The notes under the pieces are model-generated. The model did no database searches. It was not told the DNA's origin and worked only from the letters and a program-made list of their open reading frames with translations. Made by a program: the position numbers and the translations under genes. This document shows positions 6,692-17,600 of a DNA stretch of 24,987 nt, piece by piece. The stretch is from a virus: IMG/VR virus record IMGVR_UViG_3300033143_000660, positions 1 to 24,987 of that record, one strand, 5' to 3'. Position 1 is the stretch's first letter; the number at the start of each line of letters is the position of its first letter.

Positions 6692-9321
6692 TGAAAGCAT
6701 TAAGAGCTTTTAATAGAGGTCTTATATCGCCCCTTGCTTTAGCGAGAACGGATATAGACCGTACTGCTTTATCGGCTGAGACCTATGACAACTGGATGCC
6801 TAGAAACTTGGGTTCTATGATGTTGCGGCCTGGGAAAAAGTATCTCGGCACTACTCGCAATAATCTAGCAGTTGAGTTCATCCCTTTTGTATTTTCCACT
6901 GACGATCTGGCTTTGTGTGAGATCACAGACTCAACTTTGAGGGTTTGGGTTGATGATACTTTGATCTCCAGAACGTCAGTATCTACAACGATAGACGGCC
7001 CGAACTTTACATCAAGTCTCCATGCAAGCTGGGTTGATAATGATGAATCTGGCGGTGTTTCTGTATGGGTTACAGGAGACTATTTAGGTCTTACTGGTAA
7101 TGGGACAGCAGCAGCGATAAGAGAACAGGAAGTTACAGTAGCCGTTGGTGATCAAAGCATTGAACATGCTCTGGATATTGTCATTGAAAGAGGCCCAGTC
7201 ACTTTAAGGGTAGGATCAACAACGGGTGATGACGATTATATCTCTGAAACGACCTTGGATACGGGCAGTCATTCATTAGCTTTAACGCCTACGGGTAACT
7301 TCTTTATTGAGTTTTCATCCCGCGTTAAGCGACAGGTTCTCGTAGACTCGTGTGATATAGCCTCAAGCGGCACAATGGAAGTAACCGCTCCATGGGATTC
7401 TGCTGATCTTTTTAAAATCAGATACGACCAGTCTGGAGATATTATCTTCTGTGCTGCAAGAGGTTATCAACAATATAAGATTGAGCGTAGAGCGACAAAT
7501 TCATGGTCGGTTGTTAAATACAAGACTAATGACGGGCCATTTAGAGGAATAAACATCAGCCCTACCACTATCACGCCAAGTGCGATTAGTGGAAATGTGA
7601 CCTTAGCCGCTTCAAATCCGCTATTTAAAAGCACGGATGTCGGCGGTCTTTATCGTTTAACTTCAACAGGACAGACGGTTTCATCCTCTCTGACTGCTCA
7701 GAACACGTTCACGAATACTATCCGGGTGACTGGAGTAACCAGTTCACGAGTCTTTACGCTAACCATATCAGGTAGGGCTGACTCAACCATAACCTTGCAG
7801 AGATCGTTAACGGCGAGTACGGGGCCGTGGGAAGATGTCACTACTTATACCGCAGATACAACCGTGTCAATTGATGACGGCCTAGATAATCAGATTGCAT
7901 GGTATCAATTAGGTATTAAGACTGGAGACTACGGAACGGACACTGTGGTTTGTACGATGGACTACGCCATAGGATCAATTGAGGGCGTGACAAGGATAAC
8001 GGCTTATTCGTCCGCTACTTCAGTGAGTGCCGAGGTTATTACTGATTTAGGCAATACAGACGCTACAGATGACTGGTATGAGGGTGAATGGTCTTCTCGT
8101 CGTGGATTTCCTTCTTCGGTAGCTTTAGCTGAGGGTCGTTTAGGATGGGCAGGTAAGGATAAATTATGGCTTTCTGTGTCCGATGCTTTTACGACTTTTG
8201 ACGATCTTACTGTGGGAGACTCAGGGCCAATCACAAGAACAATAGGCTCTGGGCCGGTGGATACGATTAACTGGATGGTAGCAACTCGTAGACTTCTTGT
8301 GGGGGCTGAGGGTGCTGAATTTGCTTGTCGATCCTCTTCTGAGGACGAGCCACTTACTCCAAGTAACGCGCACATGAAGTCCTTTTCTACTCAAGGGTCT
8401 GATGCAGTGGGGGCGGCTAAATTAGATGCTTTGGCTATTTACGTCCAAAGGGGCGGATCAAGACTTTACGAAGCCGGGTTTGGTGAAAGCTATGAATATC
8501 AATCCAATGATTTGACTAATTTTTACCCAGAAGCGGGCAGCTCTCCGATTATCCATATTGCTGTTCAAAGACAGCCAGATACTCGAATTCACTGTGTACG
8601 CACAGATGGTACGGTATTTATAATGCTTCACGATAAAACTGAGAATATATCCTGCTGGGTTAAACATTCGGGTGGGTTTGTTGAAGACGTTGTTATTCTT
8701 CCTGGCGGAAATGGTGATGGTGAAGACGCTGTTTACTACGTTGTGAAAAGAACCATAGATGGCTCGGTAGTCAGGTATTTGGAAAAATGGGCTTTAGAGT
8801 CTCAATGTCAGGGCGGAACGACTTCGAGACAGCTAGATTCACACATTGTTTATTCGGGGGCTTCTACGACAGCGATGACTGGATTGACTCATCTTGAAGG
8901 CGAGACGGTAGCAGTTTGGGGCGGGGGGAAAGATTTAGGTACATACACAGTCTCTAGTGGGGCTATAACGCTGTCTGAGGCGGTGACAGACGCTTGCATA
9001 GGTCTTGGATACACGGCTCAATGGAAGTCTTCTAAATTGTCTTATAGGGAAATGGAATTAACCAACAAGAAGAAAGTTACCCGCTTGGGTGTTATTTTAT
9101 ATAACTCGCATTACCAAGGGTTAAAATACGGGCCTGATTTTACTAACATGGACGATTTGCCTTTAGAAAAAAACGGGGTTATTACTCCTGATGATACGGT
9201 ACACTCGACATTCGATGAAGAGTCTTTCTCCTTTCCGGGGGAATGGGATTCAGACGCAAGGCTTTGCTTGCAGGCAGCATCTCCGAGACCCTGCACAGTA
9301 TTGGCGGCGGTATTTGAATGA
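6691..9321 (+). CDS. Tail nozzle protein (T7 gp12 / tubular B-like)
   Basis: Nozzle that forms the end of the short tail below the adaptor. It has 876 residues (T7 gp12: 794). The opening FNRGLISPLALARTDIDR, then NWMPRNLGSMMLRPGKKYLG, is the diagnostic start of this family. The central part (about residues 90-440) is beta-rich with Thr/Ser repeats, consistent with inserted Ig- or beta-sandwich-like modules. RGFPSSVALAEGRLGWAG (about 469-486) and GAEGAEFACRSSSEDEPLTP belong to the conserved beta-propeller-like section, followed by VQRGGSRLYEAGFGESYEYQ. The C terminus ends PRPCTVLAAVFE, as commonly seen in homologues. It overlaps the next gene by ATGA. Confidence 0.88.
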   Translation: MKALRAFNRGLISPLALARTDIDRTALSAETYDNWMPRNLGSMMLRPGKKYLGTTRNNLAVEFIPFVFSTDDLALCEITDSTLRVWVDDTLISRTSVSTTIDGPNFTSSLHASWVDNDESGGVSVWVTGDYLGLTGNGTAAAIREQEVTVAVGDQSIEHALDIVIERGPVTLRVGSTTGDDDYISETTLDTGSHSLALTPTGNFFIEFSSRVKRQVLVDSCDIASSGTMEVTAPWDSADLFKIRYDQSGDIIFCAARGYQQYKIERRATNSWSVVKYKTNDGPFRGINISPTTITPSAISGNVTLAASNPLFKSTDVGGLYRLTSTGQTVSSSLTAQNTFTNTIRVTGVTSSRVFTLTISGRADSTITLQRSLTASTGPWEDVTTYTADTTVSIDDGLDNQIAWYQLGIKTGDYGTDTVVCTMDYAIGSIEGVTRITAYSSATSVSAEVITDLGNTDATDDWYEGEWSSRRGFPSSVALAEGRLGWAGKDKLWLSVSDAFTTFDDLTVGDSGPITRTIGSGPVDTINWMVATRRLLVGAEGAEFACRSSSEDEPLTPSNAHMKSFSTQGSDAVGAAKLDALAIYVQRGGSRLYEAGFGESYEYQSNDLTNFYPEAGSSPIIHIAVQRQPDTRIHCVRTDGTVFIMLHDKTENISCWVKHSGGFVEDVVILPGGNGDGEDAVYYVVKRTIDGSVVRYLEKWALESQCQGGTTSRQLDSHIVYSGASTTAMTGLTHLEGETVAVWGGGKDLGTYTVSSGAITLSEAVTDACIGLGYTAQWKSSKLSYREMELTNKKKVTRLGVILYNSHYQGLKYGPDFTNMDDLPLEKNGVITPDDTVHSTFDEESFSFPGEWDSDARLCLQAASPRPCTVLAAVFE

Positions 9322-9659
9322 TTGTTGTTAACGGAACAAAGGAGCTTCTAACCAAGTTCTATGGTGAGCCTCCAAAAGAAACCTTTAAGTCTTTAATCGT
9401 TATGGATGGGGATAAACCTGTGGGCGTTGCTGGCTTAACATTGGACAATGGGAAGGCGATTGTCTTTACGGATATATCGGACGAATTGAGAGAGCATAAG
9501 TCTTTTAAGCGAATGGTTGTGAAAGTCTACCGTAAATATCTGGATATTTTGCCCAACATCCCGGTTTACGCTCAGGCTGATCCAGAAATAGAAGGAAGCG
9601 AGAAATTGTTAATTCATGCAGGCTTTGAACATTATCGAGGTGATATATGGCGAGTCTAA
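9318..9659 (+). CDS. GNAT-fold small phage protein (T7 gp13-like position)
   Basis: This 113-residue protein has the pattern of a degenerate GCN5-type acetyltransferase fold: a strand pair around LIVMDGDKPVGVAGLTLDNG, a helix with KSFKRMVVKVYRKYLD, then PVYAQADPEIEGSEKLLIHA and a final GFEHYRGDIW strand. The usual RxxGxG acetyl-CoA loop is not obvious, so catalysis is doubtful. T7 gp13, a virion assembly factor in the same relative place, also has a GNAT-like fold, so a structural or assembly role is a reasonable inference. ATG 9318 overlaps the nozzle stop (ATGA), and its 3' end overlaps the next gene by 13 bases. Confidence 0.75.
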   Translation: MIVVNGTKELLTKFYGEPPKETFKSLIVMDGDKPVGVAGLTLDNGKAIVFTDISDELREHKSFKRMVVKVYRKYLDILPNIPVYAQADPEIEGSEKLLIHAGFEHYRGDIWRV

Positions 9660-10018
9660 TCTTTATGGCCGTGGGAACGGTTCTAAGCGCTGAGGTCTCA
9701 GCTACTCAGGAAGTGGCTGTGGGGCAGAGAAAAGCACTAGAAGCGGGAAGGCAATCAGATTTGATGGCGTCTCGCGCTTTAGCTGTAGCTTCCGCAGGTG
9801 GAGCGGCTCAGGACATTGATAACCTGATTGCTGATATTCATGGCGAAGGCGTTTATGAGGCGAATGTGGCGATGTACGAAGCGGAGTCCAAAGCGGAGAA
9901 ATTGAAATACGAAGGCTCATTGGCTGAGAAATTTGGTCAGGAAACGCAAGCTGTGAGTAAAACTAAATCTTATGCCACCGTTTTAAGTGGTGCAGGGAAG
10001 ATGTACGCTAATGCCTAA
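9647..10018 (+). CDS. Internal virion protein, T7 gp14-like
   Basis: This 123-residue protein has a short hydrophobic N terminus (LIFMAVGTVLSA, residues 4-15) followed by an Ala/Glu/Lys-rich, almost wholly helical body, including EANVAMYEAESKAEKLKYEG and ending TVLSGAGKMYANA. Proteins of this type, with AxEAxxxAxxLKYxG segments, are podovirus ejection proteins that form the outer-membrane part of the DNA channel. GAGGT 6 nt before ATG 9647 supports the start inside the preceding gene. The position between GNAT-like and gp15-like genes matches the T7 order 13-14-15-16. Confidence 0.8.
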   Translation: MASLIFMAVGTVLSAEVSATQEVAVGQRKALEAGRQSDLMASRALAVASAGGAAQDIDNLIADIHGEGVYEANVAMYEAESKAEKLKYEGSLAEKFGQETQAVSKTKSYATVLSGAGKMYANA

Positions 10019-11624
10019 ATTACCGGATACATCAGGACAACGAGTTACACCCGGATTTGGTGGGATAACGCCTGCCTATGAAGCGCCCGCGCCTGCAAAG
10101 ATTGGAGATACGATTTCTGGGCTTGGTGGGGTTTTAGCCAAGAAGAAGATTGAAGATGACAAGTATCGAGTAGAAGACGCTGATACACGACTCCAGCAGG
10201 ATATGATTCGCCTCAGTAAAGGTGATGACGGATTCACTCGCGTTAAGTCTGGTGATGTTGGGGAAGACTTTTACAACGATTATACGGCTCGGTTTGACGA
10301 GGCTTCAAAAAACATATCAGAAACGCTGAGAAATGACGACCAGAGAGAAGCGTTTGATCGCCGATCTTCTGTCCGTAGACTGGGTTACTCGGAAAACCTG
10401 ATAAACCACACAACTAAAGAGCAGAGTGCTTTCCAGAAACAGACCTTTGATGGTGGTGTGGCGGCTGAATTAGACATCGCTTCATCTGATTATGACAATC
10501 CTGCTGTGGTTAAAGGGTCTTTGTTAAGGACTCAAAAGCTGAGTGAGGCTGAGGCTGATCGTCTTGGACTGAAGGGTGATGCTCGGAAGATTTTAATCAA
10601 GTCTAATGTATCGAACCTCCACGAAGGCGTAATTATACAAGCCAATGATGATGGTAATTATCAACTGGCTAAATCGTACTTCGAGAAGAACCAAAAGAAT
10701 ATTCTAGGTGATAGACAGGATGATATTAAACGTCTGCTAAAAGCCGGTGGAATTAAAGAACAATCTCAGGAAGAGGTGGATGGCTATGTGAATGAAGGTC
10801 TGAGTGAGACTGAAGCAAGGGCCAAGGCAAGGAAATTACCCTCAGAGGTCAGAGATGCGGCCTTAGCGCGTGTTACTGCGAGATATTCAGAGGCTAATCA
10901 GATCAAAGACCGTGAACAAAAGGCTTTTGGTGAGAGTGCGTGGAGTACCTATTCTGATTCAATTGATAACGGTGTTTCTTCTGAAGACGCATATGACCTG
11001 ATTCCAGCTTCCGTATTAGATGGGATGGACGGTAAGGAAAGAGCTTCTTTGCAGAATAGAGCAAAACTTGATGCTAAAGGTGAAGATGTTCCTAATGGTG
11101 GAGCGGATTACTACAAACTTAAATTAATGGCAAGAGATGATCCTAAAGCCTTTCAAGAGATGAATCCGCTTGCTTACAATCTTTCTGAAAGTGACCGTAA
11201 GCAGATTATTAATCTCCAGACAGACGAGAAGAAATTGATTATATCAGCAACGAAAACTCAGGTTATGAGCAGGGCTGCTGCTGGCATAGGTTTAGAGCCT
11301 AAAGAAGCTACGAAAGATGGAAGTGCTGGCGATAAGGTCAGGGCTTTCTATAAGCGTGTTGATCAGGAAATCGAGTCCTTGCAAGCCTCTACAGGGAAAG
11401 AGCCTTCCGTCAAAGAAATTCAGGAGATCACCGAAAGGCTTTCTATTGATGTAATCAGGGAGCGTGATTACTGGTGGAATACTGAAATAGCCGCTGGAAT
11501 CATTGAGGTCGAGGGCGTTCCTTCATACATGGTTGATGAGCTTGCCTTGAGATTATCTAGGGACGGAACAGAGGTTACAGAGAACAATATCCTAGCTGAG
11601 TACAAGAGCCTTCAGCAGAAATGA
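10011..11624 (+). CDS. Internal virion protein, T7 gp15-like
   Basis: This 537-residue protein is hydrophilic and mostly helical. The N terminus MPKLPDTSGQRVTPGF, with GDTISGLGGVLAKK, is typical of phage lumen or ejection proteins. ATG 10011 is chosen over GTG 9987 because the extra eight residues lie inside the preceding gene and do not look conserved; it overlaps that gene's end by 8 bases. Long charged helices (about residues 30-330) contain alternating Glu, Lys and Ala. No enzymatic motif is visible. Order and size suggest the middle component of an injected channel, made in tandem with the giant protein that follows by ATGA overlap. Confidence 0.78.
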   Translation: MPKLPDTSGQRVTPGFGGITPAYEAPAPAKIGDTISGLGGVLAKKKIEDDKYRVEDADTRLQQDMIRLSKGDDGFTRVKSGDVGEDFYNDYTARFDEASKNISETLRNDDQREAFDRRSSVRRLGYSENLINHTTKEQSAFQKQTFDGGVAAELDIASSDYDNPAVVKGSLLRTQKLSEAEADRLGLKGDARKILIKSNVSNLHEGVIIQANDDGNYQLAKSYFEKNQKNILGDRQDDIKRLLKAGGIKEQSQEEVDGYVNEGLSETEARAKARKLPSEVRDAALARVTARYSEANQIKDREQKAFGESAWSTYSDSIDNGVSSEDAYDLIPASVLDGMDGKERASLQNRAKLDAKGEDVPNGGADYYKLKLMARDDPKAFQEMNPLAYNLSESDRKQIINLQTDEKKLIISATKTQVMSRAAAGIGLEPKEATKDGSAGDKVRAFYKRVDQEIESLQASTGKEPSVKEIQEITERLSIDVIRERDYWWNTEIAAGIIEVEGVPSYMVDELALRLSRDGTEVTENNILAEYKSLQQK

Positions 11625-14600
11625 GAACAGATGAGGAAATTTACAAGGAGCTAACCGGGAGCGGTAGGATGCTCCAGACTTCTATAGATTTTGGCTCTAA
11701 CCAGAATCCAGATGCTCACGCTCAAATTCAAAGGTCTGCTAAGAAGTTAAACGTGCCTGTAGACTTGGCCGAAAGAAATCCTGAGATAAACAAGATAGTC
11801 TCAGACCGTGAAATATACGAGAAGCTACAGAGTACCGAGTATTTAAAGAAATCATTCCAAAACCCTAACTTTGCTTCCGTTGCACATGATGATGTGGACG
11901 CTTTGTCGAAAGTAGAGAATTCATTCTCTCGTATTCGCGGGCCTGAGCCTGGATATATCTCAACCATGAAAGGTCTTCATGTCGGCGCGGTGGAAGGATT
12001 TGAAAAGATTCGCCAAGGTATACGAATGCAGTGGGCTGATCTTATTGGGTCTGAGAGAATGAGAAAATCCGCTGAACAGAAGTTTGCGGCGGCTGAGACT
12101 AAAACACAAAGATTTGACCCTGAGTTTGAAACCTCGACTATGCGTGGCGTTTACGGAGGGCTGACAAGTCTGACCCGTCAAGCCCCTGCTTTGATTGCTT
12201 CGGTTATTGCTAAAAGCCCTGTTCCTGCATTAATGGCAATGGGCGTGGGTGTGGAGGCCGAAGCTTATCCTAAATACAGGGCGCGTGGGGCGGCTCCTGA
12301 GATGGCTCTTTTGGGAAGTGTTGGTGAAGGTGCTGTTGAAGTCGCTACTGAATTAATGCCTATGGGCTTTCTTGTGAGTAAGTTTGGCAAGGTAGGCGCG
12401 GGGGAGTTCCTTGCAGGGCTTTTAGCAATAGAATTACCAAGCGAACAAGTTGCAGAGATTGTCCAAAGCGCCATAGACACAGCAATAGCAAACCCTGATA
12501 AGACTTGGGGCGATTATTTTAAGGAACGTCCTGAAGCGGCCTATGAGACGCTTATAGCCACGATAGTTCAGAGTGGGATAGTTGGTGGTGCTGGCGCGTT
12601 AAGTCGTTACGGTAGTGATGTGAACAAGTCCGAAGATGCTTTAAATAAGCAAGAGGCTTTAGATGGTCAGATTGAAACTGTTAACGAGACTAAATTAAAG
12701 TCTCGCTCCCCTGAAGAGATGAAGAAATTTCTCGACGAGGTTGTGGGCGCTGAAGAGGAAGTTTTCTTGTCCCCTGAAGATGCTGAGGTATTCTTTCAGT
12801 CCAATCCAGAGATTTTAGAGACTCTTCCTCCAGAGTTACAGGAAACTATCACCGAAGCCCTTGCGGTTCAGGGTGATGTCGTTATCCAGAAATCAGACTA
12901 CTTAACTTATCTGTCGGAATACCATGACCAACTGACCGAAGTGGTTAGAAACGATATGGACGGAATGAATGCTAAGGAGGCTAACGAATGGGTAGAACAA
13001 GGCAATGAACAGTTTGAAGCTGAGGCTGAACGTATCTTGGAAGAGCAAGAAGTGGAAAGTGAATTTCGCACTTCGGCTGAGACGGTAGCGACCAAGATTA
13101 AAGAGCAGATTGTTAAGACGGGTAGATTTACTGAGGAAGCGGCTGAGAAATACTCTCAACTTCACAAAGCCTTTGCCGTAACCGTAGCAGATCGTATTGG
13201 CAAAACACCTGAAGAGGTCTATGAGCAATTCGGGCTTGAGGTTCGTGGTGCCCCAGTTATCGGAGATATGGTGTTAGAGCAACGCACCCCTGAAGAATTG
13301 GGTTTGAATGTTACTGACACATCACTAGGGAAGCAATATTCAACGGATGCTGCACATATCACAGTCATGGAAGATGCAGAATTTGCGCCTCGTAAAAATT
13401 CTATTACAGACTTTGTAGTAGAAGAATCTGAACGTGGCAAAGGTGTAGGCCGTAAAATACTTTCCGATGTATTGAGGTTATATGACCCTGCTGAAATATC
13501 CGCAGCCGCTTCAAGCGAATCATCCGTTGCATTATTTTATGCGAATGGGTTCAGACCAGCTACTAAGCCTGGGGCAACTCTTAAAGAATCATTTACTAAA
13601 ATGCAAGAAGATTCCAGCGTAACAATGGTTATCCCGCCTGAAGAAGTAGACGCTTACATGGCTAAGTTACATGAGGCTCATCGTGCCGACCAAGCTGAGA
13701 ATAGAGTTAGATTAGAAAAGGTTTTAGCGGGTGAGGCTTATGAGCAGGCCGCACTAAAGGCGGGGGATGTTCAGACTTTTTCTGATAATTTGGAAAAGTC
13801 GTTAGGACTTAAAAGTCTCAACTTGTTTGAGTCCAATGGCGACTTAAAGCTCGATACTATCATTGTCCCAAAAGGAGAGCGAAAAGAGGGTGTAGGCACA
13901 AAAGCCATGCAAGCAATTATTGATTTTGCGGACAGCAAAGGTCTGCGAGTAACCCTTACTCCAGCAGTAAAAGATGACTTTCAAGGCACCACATCAAGAG
14001 CTAGGCTCGTTAAATTCTATAAGCGTTTTGGCTTTGTTGAGAATAAAGGCAGAAAGAAAGATTTTACTATTAGTGAATCTATGTACAGAGAGCCTGTTGC
14101 TGCTTTGTATCAAACTCCTGTAGTAGACGAAGAATCAGAGCAATTTAAGAATTGGGCGGGCGGCGCAGATGTACAAGTCATAGAAGGATGGGGGATTAAT
14201 GATTTTGATTTTACCGGAGAAGGCCCGTTTGTGGTTAAGGTTTACCATGGAACTACCCATGAATTTGATGCTTTTGACGCAACTCGCGGGAACTTTGAAG
14301 GCCAATTTGGTGCTGTTAATTACTTTACCTCAAGTGAGCAAGACGCTTCAGACAATTATGCGGGCGAGGGGCCAGATTTAACTTCTCGTATAGAGCAACG
14401 ATCTGAACAATTACAGCAGAAATTAGAAGATCAGTTTGATGAAAAAGGGCGAAAAGAAGTTCTTGATTCTTTGTATAGAAGCACTAGCGAGTTAAGAATT
14501 GTAAGTGCGCAAGTTGCCGATATGGATGATTCAGACGCAGCTTATGAAGTAGGCAAAGTATTAGCGCGACGAGAATTGTCTGGCGGGGGTGAGCAAACGC

Positions 14601-17600
14601 TAGAGCTTTTTGTGAAAATGGAAAATCCATTCATTGTTGGTGGTGAAACGCAGTGGCTCGAATTTGTTGATAATGAAGAAACACAGAAACTTGCCATTGA
14701 GCAGGTGGCAGATAATAACGACTTAACAGTAAAAGAAGTTGAGGTCGATATAGATACCTATGAGGATGAAATTGATGAGGCTAGATGGGATATTGAGGCA
14801 GATCAGGAACATCCTTTAGCTGAAGCGATTCAAGTTGTTGCAACCCGTAATGATGTTGATGCGGCGGAGCTTGCTGGTCAGGTATATGAATTGGGATCAG
14901 AGGCAACTAGCGATTCTATTGAAGCCTTAATGCGCGAGTCAGAAAGCATGATGTACGCAGAAGGAGAGAAAGGGGAATTAATCGGGTTCCATCTTATAGG
15001 GGAGATAATCGAAGAGCTTGGATATGACGCTATTATTTTAAAAAATGCTGAATCTCGCTTTAAGACTATGGATATTGAGCAAGGAACAGCGCATGTTCAT
15101 GTTTTTGATTCTGGGAAAACAAATATTAAATCGGTAGAAAATGTGGGCGCATTCGATCCAACCGATCCAAGTATTTACCGCCAAGAAGCCAGAGGCCAAA
15201 TCCAGTTCGATGATGGCGCATTGATTACTTTATTAGAGAATGCTGATTTAAGTACATTCCTCCATGAAAGCGGCCATTTTTTCTTTGAGTCCTACAAGAC
15301 ATTAGCGGCTGAGAATCCTGAAATAGCTCAGGACATGCAGACACTTCTTGACTTTGTTGAAGTCGAGAATCTGGAAGTGTGGAATGGAATGACTCTTGAG
15401 CAGCGTCGAGACGGTCATGAAAAGGTAGCCCGCGCCTTTGAAGCCTATTTATTCGAGGGCAAATCGCCCAACATTGAAATGCAGTCTCTATTCTCCCGAT
15501 TCAGGGATTGGCTGCTGAACGTCTATCAGAATCTCGCTAAATTAAACGTCACTTTAACCCCTGAAGTTACTCAGGTATTTGACAGAATGCTTGCTACTAA
15601 AGAACAGATTAGAGAAAAGGAAGTTGCCCGCGCTTACGAACCTCTGTTTGAGAGTGCTGAAGAAGCCGGAATGACCGAGAAGCAGTGGATTGACTATCAG
15701 AATATGGACGAAAGACGGCGCGTAATGAGCGAGAGCCAGCTACAGACACGTTCTCTCAGGGATATGAAGTGGTTATCCAAAGCCAAAGGAAAAGCCCTGA
15801 GAGAGCTTCAGAAGGAGGCTAAGGCTAAACGTAAGGCTATGAGGGCTGAAGTCGCTGAAGAGGTTTCACGGGAAACAACTTACCAAGCGATGAACTTTGC
15901 CAAGAAAGGTGAATTACTGGATAGCGATGTTAAAGCTGAGATTCATAAGATTGACCTGAAAACAGTTGAAGAAACTTACGAGGGAGCTAAATCTGATCCT
16001 AAAGTGGTTGATTCAGAGATTGACGGTCTTCAAGTGGCTATTGCAAAACTCGGAGGTCTTAGTCGAGAAGAGTCTGAGGCCCAAGGAATTGACCCTGCTG
16101 ACTTTACTGCACAGCCTGTATTCGGGAAACGTGTATTTAAACGAGGCGGATTGAGTTTTGACGGAATGGCTGAACAGTTATCTCAGCTTGGATACCTGCC
16201 TGAACCTTATACGGCTAACGACTTGCTAAATAAGTTAGATAAAGACCTGCGTGGGGATACCCAATACTCAGTTAATGCAGACTTTGACAAAATTAGAGGC
16301 ATGGAAGCTGAGGTTGATTGGAGAAATCTCGGTACGGGCAAAACGGGAATGCTCGGAAAAGACGGTTTACATCCTGATATTGTTGCTGAAATGTTCGGAT
16401 TTACGTCTGGCGATGAATTAATCCAGAGACTTAGCCAAGCAGAGCCACAGAAGACTCATATAGACCGCCTGACAGACGAAAGGATGCTGGAGACCTACGG
16501 AGACCTAACCGACCCTGTAGTGATTGAGAGGGCTGCTGAGGAAGCCATCCATAACGAGGCACATACTCGATTCTTACATACAGAGCTTTCAAGCCTAACC
16601 AAGAGAGCTGCTACTGGAAACGTATTATCCAGAGCGGCTAAACAATACGCTGAAGAGGCTATATCCCGAAAGAAGATCAGAGAAATCCGCCCCTTCCAGT
16701 ATGCGGCTGCTGAAACTCGTGCTGCTAAGAATGCAGAGAAATCCATTATCCAAGGTGATAGGGATTCGGCTGCTGAACATAAACGCGCTCAAGTTTTGAA
16801 CAATCACTTCTTCCGTGCGGCTAATAATGCCCAAACTGAGACAGAGAAGATGGTTCGCTATCTCAAGAAATTTGACCGTGAGGGTACGAGAAAGAATCTG
16901 AGGGGTGAATATCTTGAGCAGATAGACGCTTTGTTGGCTCGATTTGACCTACGAAAGAGCGTGACCTTAAAAGAGATTGATTCTCTTGCTAAGTTTATGG
17001 AAAGCGAGGCAGACAGATTAGACGCTGTAAATGTTGATATTGACCCGAAAATGGCTGATGAGCGTTTCAAGAAGCACTATAAGGAAATGACATTAGAAGA
17101 AGTACGGGGCTTGAGGGATACACTAAAACAGTTGGAGCATCTTGCTAGGCGTGAGCAGAATATGTACATAGAGCGCCGGAATATGATGTTTGAAGAAGAG
17201 AAGCAGGCGATTCTCGGGGAGCTGCGTGAGGTTCACCCTAAAGTCTTTGATGAAGAAGACCAGCCTATTCCTTACAAGAAAGACACTAGGCCAGCAATTA
17301 AAGAATTTAGCGGTAAATTCAAAAGCAAGTTTGATGCCGAATTCCTTAATTTGGAGAATCTTCTTGAATCGATGACCCTCGGTAAAGGGGAGCAGATATT
17401 TGATTCTCTTTTTGGCCGTTTAAGCGAGGCCGCTGATGATCAGTCAACTTTAATGAAGGAGATTTCAGATTTTTTGAGTCCGTTCACAAAAGCATACTCA
17501 GTTAAGGAGCGATTGGCCTTTTCTTCGTCAAAAATAAAGCTTGGGGATGAATACTTTACCAGAGAAAAGCGGATCGCTATCGCTTTGAACTATGGAAATC

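Noticed and set aside
8004-8375. 123-residue minus-strand open frame inside the nozzle gene
   Set aside because: Antisense to a well-recognised gene; Ser-rich shadow without a credible start signal.
12902-13228. 108-residue minus-strand open frame
   Set aside because: Antisense to the giant gene; Phe/Leu/Ser-rich translation typical of a reverse-frame shadow.
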